Assembly (NCBI GenBank): GCA_026770585.1
Contig: MU646347.1
Span: 206,046 to 216,188, forward strand
Reading direction: 5' to 3'
From: Baffinella frigidus
Taxonomy: Eukaryota; Cryptophyceae; Cryptomonadales; Baffinellaceae
DNA: 10,143 nt
How positions within the stretch are numbered: position 1 is the first letter of the stretch; each line of letters begins with the position of its first letter. This document shows, in pieces, positions 5,698 through 10,143 of the stretch. Below the pieces are notes generated by a model. It was not told where the DNA came from. It saw only the letters and a list, made by a program, of their open reading frames with translations, and did not search any database. The position numbers were made by a program, and so were the translations under genes.

Positions 5698-5733
5698 TCA
5701 GGGGGTGGCGCGGGCACTTCTTTGCAATGGCAG
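5698..5733 (+). pseudogene. Exon block 7, copy 1
   Basis: CTGTCAG then GGGGTGGCGCGGGCACTTC, reading GVARALLCNGSVE, matched to EAARALLRNGRVE at 6025. It is sandwiched directly between two copies of the 75-bp dispersed repeat. The start is altered (GGGGTG for GAGGCG). Confidence 0.45.
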
Positions 5734-5791
5734 TGTCGAAAATCGTCAACCTTTGCCATTGCTTCATTGATCTCGTAGCCAACAGACGTGT
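5734..5791 (+). repeat. 75-bp dispersed repeat, copy 3
   Basis: ATCGTCAACCTTTGCCATTG, an AT-rich stretch and GTAGCCAACAGACG. It begins at the end of the block 7 exon copy, i.e. in the position of a 5' intron end. Confidence 0.55.
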
Positions 5792-5925
5792 CGTTATTTT
5801 GTTGTATTTTGTGGCCAAAACATGGCCAAAACATGACCGCGTTAAGTGTCCAAAACATTTACAAAGCGTGTTAGCATGCATTCATTATTTCTGCAGTCAA
5901 TGTCTCTGCACACCTCGCTATCAGG

Positions 5926-5960
5926 AGGCGGCGGCCAGGCACTTCCGCATTGCGGGCCCC
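5926..5960 (+). pseudogene. Exon block 7, copy 2
   Basis: TATCAG acceptor then EAAARHFRIAG in the matching frame; similar to copy 3 but with a small indel (GCGGCGGCCAGGCAC against GCGGCGCGGGCAC). It diverges after about 33 nt. Confidence 0.4.
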
Positions 5961-6024
5961 CCTTTTTGGTCCGTTGTCTTATGAAACTCGGGGGTTGCTA
6001 ACATACCCTATCGGAGCCCGTCAG

Positions 6025-6105
6025 GAGGCGGCGCGGGCACTTCTTCGCAATGGCAGAGTCGAAAAGCACCCACGAAGGGAAGCAGACGCCCGCCGAGGCA
6101 CTTTC
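6025..6105 (+). CDS. Exon block 7, fullest copy
   Basis: CCCGTCAG acceptor at 6024. The phase 0 frame reads EAARALLRNGRVEKHPRRE and on to about 6105; another frame gives AMAESKSTHEGKQTPAEAL and is also open, so the frame is uncertain. A GT at 6058 (GGCAGA|GTCGAA) could end the exon after 11 codons, which fits the point where copies 1 and 2 diverge. It is basic and probably helical; no family recognised. Confidence 0.4.
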
Positions 6106-6144
6106 GCCACCCTACACCCTGAACCCTGAACCCCTGAACCTTGA

Positions 6145-6330
6145 ACCTGTGAACCCCTCCTCTTACGCCCCCTTCCTCTTACGCCCCCTTCCTCTTACGC
6201 CCCCCCGTCTTGCGCCCCCCTTCCACTGACGCCCCTTCCCTCGTACAATGGTGCCCCACACCCTTAGGGAGGTGTCCAGCACGCTTAGGGGTGTGTCCAG
6301 CACCCTGACGCCCCCCTGTGTTGTTTGCAG
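6145..6330 (+). repeat. CTTACGCCCCC minisatellite and pyrimidine tract
   Basis: Five or six units of about 14 bp (TCTTACGCCCCCTTCC) from 6159 to 6242, then three copies of a CTTAGGG..GTGTCCAGCAC unit at 6261-6305, then CCCCCCTGTGTTGTTTGCAG at the acceptor. The same type of tract precedes the duplicate exon at 6655, so the intron tail was duplicated along with the exon. Confidence 0.85.
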
Positions 6331-6353
6331 ATCATCGCGCGGCGGAAGCGAGC
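6331..6353 (+). pseudogene. Exon block 8, truncated copy
   Basis: GTTTGCAG acceptor then IIARRKRA in the same frame as 6655, differing only by silent changes (GCG/GCA, CGA/CGG). It then diverges to NLIF and lacks the GDPDLQ end. The frame remains open to 6480. It may be a broken duplicate. Confidence 0.55.
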
Positions 6354-6544
6354 AAATCTCATTTTTCAATCCCCTTAAGTTGTGCTGGATCTCGTCGGAA
6401 TCTAGCGCGCCGTGGTTCAAATCAAGGGACTCGAAACAGACGATTTGCCCCCCCTATGAAGGCTGGTGTCCGTTGATTTAAAACATAAAGCAGTCCCACT
6501 TGCAGTATCTTACGCTCCCTGACCCATGGGCCCCTGAACCCTGA

Positions 6545-6650
6545 AAACTTACGCCCCCCCTCCTCTTACGAACCCCTCCTCTTACGCTTCCCTACCTCTT
6601 ACGCCTCCCCCTCTTACGCCCCCTATCCCTTATGCCCCCCTGCGGTGTGT
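6545..6650 (+). repeat. CTTACGCCCCC minisatellite, second block
   Basis: CTCTTACGCCCC-type units, about seven imperfect copies, leading to CCCCCCTGCGGTGTGTGCAG. It is homologous to 6145-6330. Confidence 0.85.
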
Positions 6651-6654
6651 GCAG

Positions 6655-6711
6655 ATCATCGCACGGCGGAAGCGGGCCGCGGCCGCGGGGAAGGGCGACC
6701 CAGACCTCCAG
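6655..6711 (+). CDS. Exon block 8, complete
   Basis: GTGTGCAG acceptor at 6654 and CTCCAG|GTCCGC donor at 6712. The phase 0 frame reads IIARRKRAAAAGKGDPDLQ, exactly 19 codons (57 nt). The basic RRKR run followed by alanines suggests a helix or linker, and RRKR could be a nuclear localisation or processing motif, which is speculation. The 5' end recurs at 6331 and the 3' end with donor at 6804 and 6972. Confidence 0.65.
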
Positions 6712-6803
6712 GTCCGCGCACCCCGATTATAAAACGTTTTGTACCAGGCTGTTTTAAAAGTGTACCGCGACCTAGATTATACAAGCGACTAGTAGCGGAT
6801 TTG

Positions 6804-6823
6804 AGGGCGACTCAGACCTCCAG
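6804..6823 (+). pseudogene. Exon block 8, 3' end copy 1
   Basis: AGGGCGACTCAGACCTCCAG followed by GTCCAC; reads GDSDLQ against GDPDLQ. Only the last seven codons and the donor are retained. Confidence 0.55.
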
Positions 6824-6865
6824 GTCCACTGTGTATCCCGTAAGTGGCCAGTAGGCGCATACACC

Positions 6866-6925
6866 CTACCGTAGGGCCCTAGGACCTGCCTAGGACCTCT
6901 TGGGGGTCAAATTCGACCCCCTGAC
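6866..6925. repeat. Cluster of small palindromes
   Basis: CCTACCGTAGG at 6866-6876, two CCTAGGACCT units at 6879-6898, and a hairpin with GGGGGTC and GACCCCC arms at 6901-6920. A related set (CCTACGGTAGG, TGCCTAGG) occurs at 7847-7868. Possible RNA hairpins or foldback-element remnants. Confidence 0.6.
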
Positions 6926-6971
6926 CACTTAAGGGATAACGTTTTTCACATCTGTTGGATACGAACACGAT

Positions 6972-6988
6972 GAAACCCAGACCCCCAG
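6972..6988 (+). pseudogene. Exon block 8, 3' end copy 2
   Basis: GAAACCCAGACCCCCAG followed by GTCCTGCC, a weaker match to the same exon end and donor. Confidence 0.35.
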
Positions 6989-6995
6989 GTCCTGC

Positions 6996-7118
6996 CTCTG
7001 TCTCAGTTAGTCTGATCCTCACATTTAGTTAACATTTGGTTGCTCTTTGTGCTGGAGCGTTTGTGCAGAGTCCTGGACTAAATGTGTTTGATGAGGAGTC
7101 GGATCAACTGAGGCAGAG
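6996..7118. repeat. Foldback element 2 (inverted repeat)
   Basis: CTCTGTCTCAGTT at 6996-7008 pairs with AACTGAGGCAGAG at 7106-7118 with one mismatch, and ACATTTAGT at 7021-7029 pairs exactly with ACTAAATGT at 7077-7085. Intermediate parts pair with small gaps (TCTGATCCTC with GAGGAGTCGGA). Loop about 47 nt. It shares the GCAGAGCTAGA edge with foldback element 1. Confidence 0.75.
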
Positions 7119-7148
7119 CTAGAGGTCCGTCGCGTACCCAAAAAGTGC

Positions 7149-7187
7149 AACTACATGTAGTTGTACAATCTGTACATGTATTGTACG
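7149..7187. repeat. Perfect palindrome and adjacent inverted repeat
   Basis: CAACTACATGTAGTTG (7149-7164) is a 16-bp perfect palindrome. It overlaps a second inverted repeat, GTACAAT at 7164-7170 with ATTGTAC at 7181-7187. Related GGTAC words follow at 7199 and 7230. Confidence 0.85.
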
Positions 7188-7283
7188 TGCCATCCCCGGT
7201 ACAGAACGGACACGATACCTGCCTTCCCTGGTACAACCCTTCCCCCTGGAGTCAAAGTATTAACTGTGGGGTGGGGCCTGCAG

Positions 7284-7364
7284 ATGCTGCACCCGCGCGC
7301 GATGGCGTGGAAGTCCGCGCGCCCCTGGATCCAATGGCTCAATAAGCCGCAAACGAAGGGCCAG
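7284..7364 (+). CDS. Exon block 9
   Basis: GGGCCTGCAG acceptor at 7283 and GGCCAG|GTCTCG donor at 7365. The phase 0 frame is exactly 27 codons (81 nt): MLHPRAMAWKSARPWIQWL then NKPQTKGQ. It is tryptophan-rich and basic. The initial ATG is probably internal because the acceptor is good and upstream exons share phase 0. It joins in frame to block 10, placing it just before the WD40 repeat. Unlike most others it has no visible duplicate. No family recognised. Confidence 0.65.
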
Positions 7365-7397
7365 GTCTCGTCCTATAATGCACTATTATACTTTTCT

Positions 7398-7560
7398 TGC
7401 ACTGAACACTCAACGCTTAACACTGAACACTCCACCCTAAACCCTCAACCCTCAACCCCAAACCCCAAACCCCAAACCCCAAACCCCAAACCCTAAACCC
7501 TAAACTTCTAAACCCTGAAACCAGACCCCTGAACCCTAAAACCTGACCCCCCAACCCTCC
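7398..7560 (+). repeat. CCCCAAA/CCCTAAA array
   Basis: CACTGAACACT and CCCTCAA units, five CCCCAAA heptamers, then CCCTAAA and CCCTGAA, ending CCAACCCTCCGCGCAG at the block 10 acceptor. This is a clear case of an array acting as intron tail. Confidence 0.95.
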
Positions 7561-7566
7561 GCGCAG

Positions 7567-7623
7567 TGCAAGAAGATCATCCAGTGCCACACGGGTTCGA
7601 CGGCCGGCGCCCACTTCATCCAG
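7567..7623 (+). CDS. Exon block 10, first part of a WD40 repeat
   Basis: CGCGCAG acceptor at 7566 and ATCCAG|GTCCAT donor at 7624. Phase 0, 19 codons (57 nt): CKKIIQCHTGSTAGAHFIQ. Joined to block 11 it gives the d-a-b strands of a WD40 blade: H-T-G-S-T-A-G-A-H-F-I then VLISGGGD and VKAW, about 40 residues from H to T. WD40 blades build a beta-propeller scaffold for protein-protein interaction; partner and location cannot be told. Confidence 0.75.
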
Positions 7624-7802
7624 GTCCATTTATGTTCGTGGTACTAATTATCGGTCCATCTATGTTTGTGGTACTAATTATCGGTCCATTTATGTTTGTG
7701 GTACTAATTATCGGCCTGTTTATGTCCGTGGTACTATTTATCCGTCTATCTATGTCTGTGGTACTTATTATCGTTCCACTCAATATTCGTGGTACTAATT
7801 AG
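7624..7802 (+). repeat. 30-bp minisatellite, six copies
   Basis: Six 30-bp units of GGTCCATTTATG, then TTCGTGGTACTAATTATC, beginning exactly at the block 10 donor. Copies 1-3 are nearly identical; copies 4-6 diverge toward the 3' side. Each unit carries GGTACTAAT, which resembles a branch-point sequence. A hydrophobic decapeptide frame (FVVLIIGPFM) runs through it, but it is out of frame with the exon and is not accepted as coding. Confidence 0.95.
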
Positions 7803-8240
7803 ATAATACTTCGGGTCTTGGAGCGTCGAGTGTTCGTTCTTTAGGATCCTACGGTAGGACATGCCTAGGGGCATAGGGTCTTCCTAAGGGGGTGGATAGA
7901 TGGCGATACCCATCAGGTGTAAGGTTTGGGGGTTTGTGGGTTTCTGCTCTCTCCAAGAGAACCTTTCTGCATCCGGAAGAGAGGAACCGCTGTTTCCCCG
8001 ATTTAACATAATAAGAGCGCGGCCCACCGAGACAAAAGTCGAGAGTGGAACGTCTCAAAGCAAAAGTGGAACCTCTGTTAACTTAAGAAGTAACAGTGGA
8101 GAATGGCGTGCTAAGGGAGGGTTGTGTGCAGGGGGGAGTCTCCGAGAGAACCTTTTCTAGCAAATACGACTGGGTGAATCTTAACATCATACGCGACTTT
8201 TACATTGAACATATCCGTTCTAAGATAATATGAGAAGGGT
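7803..8240. other. Unassigned intron sequence
   Basis: No exon copies detected. It contains palindromic CCTACGGTAGG at 7847-7857, and a short direct repeat AAGAGAACCTTTCTG / GAGAGAACCTTTTCTAG at 7954 and 8143. The open frames here (7900-8160 and reverse) have no supporting features. Confidence 0.4.
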
Positions 8241-8248
8241 GCGTGCAG

Positions 8249-8299
8249 GGGGGCGGGGTGCTGATTTCTGGCGGAGGGGACCAACTCGCCAAGACCTGG
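8249..8299 (+). CDS. Exon block 11, upstream copy (WD40)
   Basis: GCGTGCAG acceptor at 8248. Phase 0: GGGVLISGGGDQLAKTW. It matches the exon at 8573 with four silent differences and three changes (R/Q, V/A, A/T), so it has been under some protein constraint. After TGG it diverges (SWIC...), lacks SPLTGEELIT, and no clear donor matches the intact copy; GACCTG|GTCCTG is possible but shifts frame. Probably a truncated duplicate or a skipped alternative exon. Confidence 0.5.
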
Positions 8300-8318
8300 T
8301 CCTGGATTTGTTTTTGCA

Positions 8319-8478
8319 ATCTCATCCCGGCGAGTATTTCTGAGAAATACGATTTCGGGGATCTCCGATTCGATTTGCAACGAAAATTACTACACGGACG
8401 TGACTGAAAATGTCCGGTGTGTAGTAATTTTCGTTGCCAGGATCGTATTTCTCAGAAATACTACCCAGGATGAAATCA
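8319..8478. repeat. Foldback element 3, long hairpin with nested palindromes
   Basis: The 21-bp segment 8333-8353 is the exact reverse complement of 8442-8462, and 8378-8395 (18 bp) is exact against 8419-8436. Pairing extends outward with mismatches to about 8319/8478 (ATCTCATCC with GGATGAAAT). The left arm has about 24 extra bases (8354-8377) against about 5 on the right. Each 21-bp arm itself contains a near-perfect palindrome, GTATTTCTGAGAAATAC. Probably a MITE-like foldback element. Confidence 0.9.
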
Positions 8479-8498
8479 TGGTAGACGTTGAAAAATTT

Positions 8499-8549
8499 GT
8501 ACCAGCACCGTCAATGTTTGCCGATTTTAAATTTATTTTTGCGGCCAAC
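8499..8549 (+). repeat. 75-bp dispersed repeat, copy 4
   Basis: GTACCAGCACCGTCAATG, TTTGCC, an AT-rich run, then GCGGCCAAC. It is followed within 23 bp by TACGTACAG, the acceptor of the intact block 11 exon, so it forms the end of that intron. Confidence 0.7.
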
Positions 8550-8572
8550 TCTGCTCACCGCTCTACGTACAG

Positions 8573-8653
8573 GGGGGTGGGGTGCTGATTTCGGGTGGCG
8601 GGGACCGACTCGTGAAGGCTTGGTCGCCCCTTACGGGAGAAGAACTCATCACG
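8573..8653 (+). CDS. Exon block 11, intact WD40 exon
   Basis: TACGTACAG acceptor at 8572 and ATCACG|GTGCGT donor at 8654. Phase 0, 27 codons (81 nt): GGGV then LISGGGDRLVKAWSPLTGEE and LIT. It shows the WD40 hallmarks: L-I-S-G-G-G-D (strand b turn with the structural Asp), V-K-A-W (the W-D position of strand c), and S-P-L-T-G-E-E-L (strand d). It continues in frame into V-G-Q-H-E-N-A-V-T-A of block 12, the expected GH-like start of the next blade. The particular WD40 protein is not recognised. Confidence 0.85.
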
Positions 8654-8715
8654 GTGCGTCCCGCCCCTCCACGAAACCCACTCTCCACGCCAGGGCCTTC
8701 GTGGGGACATTCCTG

Positions 8716-8755
8716 CCCCGTTCTTGGAGCCCTTACCCCGTTCTTGGAGCCGTTT
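8716..8755. repeat. 20-bp tandem duplication
   Basis: CCCCGTTCTTGGAGCC followed by CTTA or GTTT, two adjacent copies inside the intron after block 11. Confidence 0.9.
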
Positions 8756-8887
8756 GTCAACTTTTGGCCGAAATTGACCCGGGCTCTCCGAAAAGCCTGA
8801 AGAAATTGACTTTTGACATACCCCCTCATGAGCCCTGCGTGGACTGGTGGGGCACGTGTTTGCCCGGGGGTTTCTCGAGCGTAGTGT

Positions 8888-8961
8888 GGAGTGTCTCCTT
8901 TTCTCGTACTGAGGGGTCTCAAACGGAGTGTCTCTTTTTCTCGTACTGAGGGGGTCTCAGA
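8888..8961. repeat. 37-bp tandem duplication
   Basis: GGAGTGTCTCC, then TTTTCTCGTACTGAGGGG and TCTCA, repeated twice with small indels. From 8756 to 8887 nothing else is supported. Confidence 0.9.
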
Positions 8962-9000
8962 ACGCACGTGTGTCTTACATGCGGGGAAGCATGAGGGTGG

Positions 9001-9168
9001 CCCCAAACCCCAAACCCCAAACCCCAAACCCCAAACCCCAAACCCCAAACCTCAAACCCCACACCCCACACCCCACACCCCACACCCCAAACCCCACACC
9101 CCACACCCCAAACTCCTAACCCCAAACCCTAAACCCTAAACCCTACACCCCAAACCCTAACCCCTTAA
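9001..9168 (+). repeat. CCCCAAA / CCCCACA array
   Basis: About 23 heptamers in blocks: CCCCAAA (seven), CCCCACA (several), CCCTAAA (three), then CCCTAACCCCTTAACAG at the block 12 acceptor. Block-wise homogeneity shows local expansions of single variants. Confidence 0.95.
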
Positions 9169-9171
9169 CAG

Positions 9172-9271
9172 GTGCGGCAGCACGAAAACGCGGTGACCGC
9201 TACACAAAAACTCTTAACATAATGCCAAACGTGGATGGTGCTGGTACTAAACCGTAAACTTTGACCATGTG
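9172..9271 (+). pseudogene. Block 12 5' copy 1 with dispersed repeat copy 5
   Basis: CTTAACAG acceptor, then VRQHENAVTA at 9172-9201, after which the sequence runs into a minus-strand copy of the 75-bp dispersed repeat (core 9224-9247). The whole 100-bp unit is repeated at 9317-9416. GT at 9193 (AACGCG|GTGACC) could be a donor giving a seven-codon exon, VRQHENA. Confidence 0.5.
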
Positions 9272-9316
9272 TTATTGTTTCGGCGGCCGATTTATCCGCA
9301 CGTCTGTCTTTTATGG

Positions 9317-9416
9317 GTGGGACAGCACGAAAACGCGGTGACCGCCACACAAAAACTACAACATAATGCCAAACGTGGACGGCGCTGGTACTAAAACGTC
9401 ACCTTTGACCTCATAG
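9317..9416 (+). pseudogene. Block 12 5' copy 2 with dispersed repeat copy 6
   Basis: VGQHENAVTA at 9317-9346, preceded by TTATGG, not AG, so no good acceptor. The 75-bp repeat follows on the minus strand (core 9368-9391). From GTGACC (9338) to CTCATAG (9416) there is a compact 79-nt GT...AG interval with GGTACTAAAAC about 30 nt from its end, i.e. a complete intron-like unit. Confidence 0.5.
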
Positions 9417-9515
9417 GTGGGGCAGCACGAAAACGCGGTGACAGCCCTCGCAATTTCGCCCGAGAGGCGAATCATGGCGACCGCCGGGGAAGACGGCGGG
9501 GTCAACGCCTACACC
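9417..9515 (+). CDS. Exon block 12, intact WD40 exon
   Basis: CTCATAG acceptor at 9416. Phase 0: VGQHENAVTALAISPERR then IMATAGEDGGVNAYT. It shows the WD40 pattern: H at the GH position, A-V-T-A-L-A-I-S-P for strand a, I-M-A-T-A-G-E-D for strand b, and V-N-A-Y-T at the W-D strand, where the usual Trp is Tyr. The end is uncertain: GT at 9501 (GGCGGG|GTCAAC) would end it after 28 codons, whereas similarity with the downstream copy continues through TACACC at 9515. The rest of the propeller presumably lies to the right of the window. Confidence 0.8.
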
Positions 9516-9527
9516 CTAAATCCCATG

Positions 9528-9730
9528 ACACCTTAACCTCGACCCTAAACCCTAAACCCCATGACAAACATAAACCATGACACCTTAACCTCAACCCTAA
9601 ACCCTAAACCCCATGACAAACCTAAACCATGACACCTTAACCTCAACCCTAAACCCTAAACCCCATGACAAACCAAAACCCTAAACCCCATGACACCTTA
9701 ACCTCAACCCTACACACTAAACCCCAAACA
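9528..9730 (+). repeat. 52-bp minisatellite built from heptamers
   Basis: About 3.5 copies of a unit containing ACCTTAACCTCAACCC, two CCCTAAA, CCCCATGACAAAC and AAACCATGAC. The third copy has a 9-bp insertion. It is a higher-order repeat derived from CCCTAAA with an inserted CATGACA word. Confidence 0.95.
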
Positions 9731-9770
9731 GTGTACCCTACCTTAAACCCTGTACCATGAACCCTGCCCT

Positions 9771-9833
9771 ATCTCCCCCGAGAGGCGAATCATGGCGACC
9801 GCCGGAGAAGACGGGGGGGTCAACACTTACACC
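9771..9833 (+). pseudogene. Exon block 12, 3'-half copy
   Basis: Reads ISPERRIMATAGEDGG then VNTYT, matching 9453-9515 with four silent differences (ATT/ATC, TCG/TCC, GGG/GGA, GGC/GGG) and one substitution (A/T). The HENAVTALA half is missing and no AG precedes the match, so it is a truncated duplicate, though strongly protein-conserving. Confidence 0.6.
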
Positions 9834-10143
9834 CGCAACCCTAAACCCTGACCCCAGTAACACCTAAACCTCAACCCTACACCATAAATCCCAAAACACC
9901 ATAAATCCCAAACACCACACCCTACCTTAAACCCTGTACCCCAAACCCCAAACCCCAATCCCCAAACCCCAATCCCCAAACCCCAAACTCCAAACCCCAA
10001 ACCCCCAAAACCAAACCCCAAAACCCCAAAACCAAACCCCAAACCCCAAACAACAAACTCCAAACCCCAAACCCCAAACACCGAACCCCAAACCCCAAAC
10101 CCCAAACACCGAACCCCAAACACCGAACCCCAAACCCCAAACC
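9834..10143 (+). repeat. CCCTAAA then CCCCAAA array to window end
   Basis: Degenerate CCCTAAA and CACCATAAATCCC units (two tandem at 9881-9911), then about 30 heptamers of CCCCAAA with CCCCAAT, CACCGAA and CCCAAAA variants through the last base. A CACCGAACCCCAAA-type dimer repeats near the end. It continues past the window. Confidence 0.95.

Noticed and set aside
5331-5984. 217-codon + strand open frame
   Set aside because: It starts in CCCTCAAC repeat DNA, runs through two copies of the dispersed repeat and two exon fragments, and has no coherent domain. The opposite strand is open over much of the same span. Likely chance.
7566-7802. Hydrophobic decapeptide repeat (FVVLIIGP) as a membrane protein
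   Set aside because: It is the 30-bp minisatellite read in one frame, out of frame with the preceding exon and downstream of its donor.
7624-7802. CRISPR-like array
   Set aside because: Units are contiguous with no unique spacers, and the genome is eukaryotic.
8563-9048. 161-codon minus-strand open frame
   Set aside because: It is antisense to the WD40 exon and extends into the CCCCAAA array; no conserved motif seen.
9827-10140. Minus-strand open frames of G-L-G-F-G-V-W repeats
   Set aside because: Direct translation of CCCCAAA heptamers; a 7-bp unit yields a stop-free 7-residue repeat in all three frames. Not a gene.
1-10143. tRNA or rRNA genes
   Set aside because: I looked for tRNA T-loop (GGTTCGAATCC-like) and conserved rRNA words and found none convincing.

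Overview
This is eukaryotic, intron-dense DNA with a strong subtelomeric character. It has no bacterial-style genes. Continuous open frames are short or low-complexity, and most are translations of telomere-like heptamers (G-L-G-F-G-V-W peptides) or of CT/CA microsatellites. The heptamers are mainly CCCTAAA on the + strand (TTTAGGG family), with TGTAGGG, CCCTCAA and CCCCAAA variants. That family occurs in land plants, many green algae, dinoflagellates and chromerids. With the GC-rich exons and one GC-type splice donor, an alga (a prasinophyte green alga or a dinoflagellate) is my best guess; the sequence alone does not settle the species.

The coding content is a chain of very small + strand exons, probably one gene. 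They are recognised by acceptor AG and donor GT/GC flanks and by the fact that almost every one recurs nearby with protein-conserving differences. From left to right: exon block 1 (VLIRLRLDAF...; 413-1018, four copies); block 2 (DCTDFLQGG...; 1554-2077, four copies); block 3 (LLKLCSTPDV...; 2346-3004, three copies); block 4 (VELKLCSNQL...; 3555-3611); block 5 (LEDLLGFLQELSEILS; 4061-4895, four copies plus a relic); block 6 (SALNMPDHTGV...; 5074-5200); block 7 (EAARALLRNG; 5698-6105, three copies); block 8 (IIARRKRAAAAGKG; 6331-6988, two 5' and three 3' copies); block 9 (MLHPRAMAW...; 7284-7364); block 10 (CKKIIQCHTGSTAG; 7567-7623); block 11 (LISGGGDRLVKAW; 8249 and 8573); block 12 (QHENAVTALAIS...; 9172-9833). 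Blocks 10-12 join in frame into a convincing WD40 beta-propeller repeat plus most of the next one, so the 3' half of the gene encodes a WD40-repeat protein. I do not recognise the family, and linkage of blocks 1-7 to blocks 8-12 is inference from shared strand and style. Start codon and stop codon are not identified; the gene probably runs off the right edge.

The space between exons is packed with telomere-like arrays, polypyrimidine microsatellites, minisatellites of 20-52 bp, three foldback (inverted repeat) elements, and a dispersed repeat of about 75 bp present six times in both orientations, usually abutting a splice site. The two most interesting patterns are the gene-wide tandem duplication of single exons and the use of repeat DNA (telomere-like arrays, CT tracts, the 75-bp element) as the 3' ends of introns.
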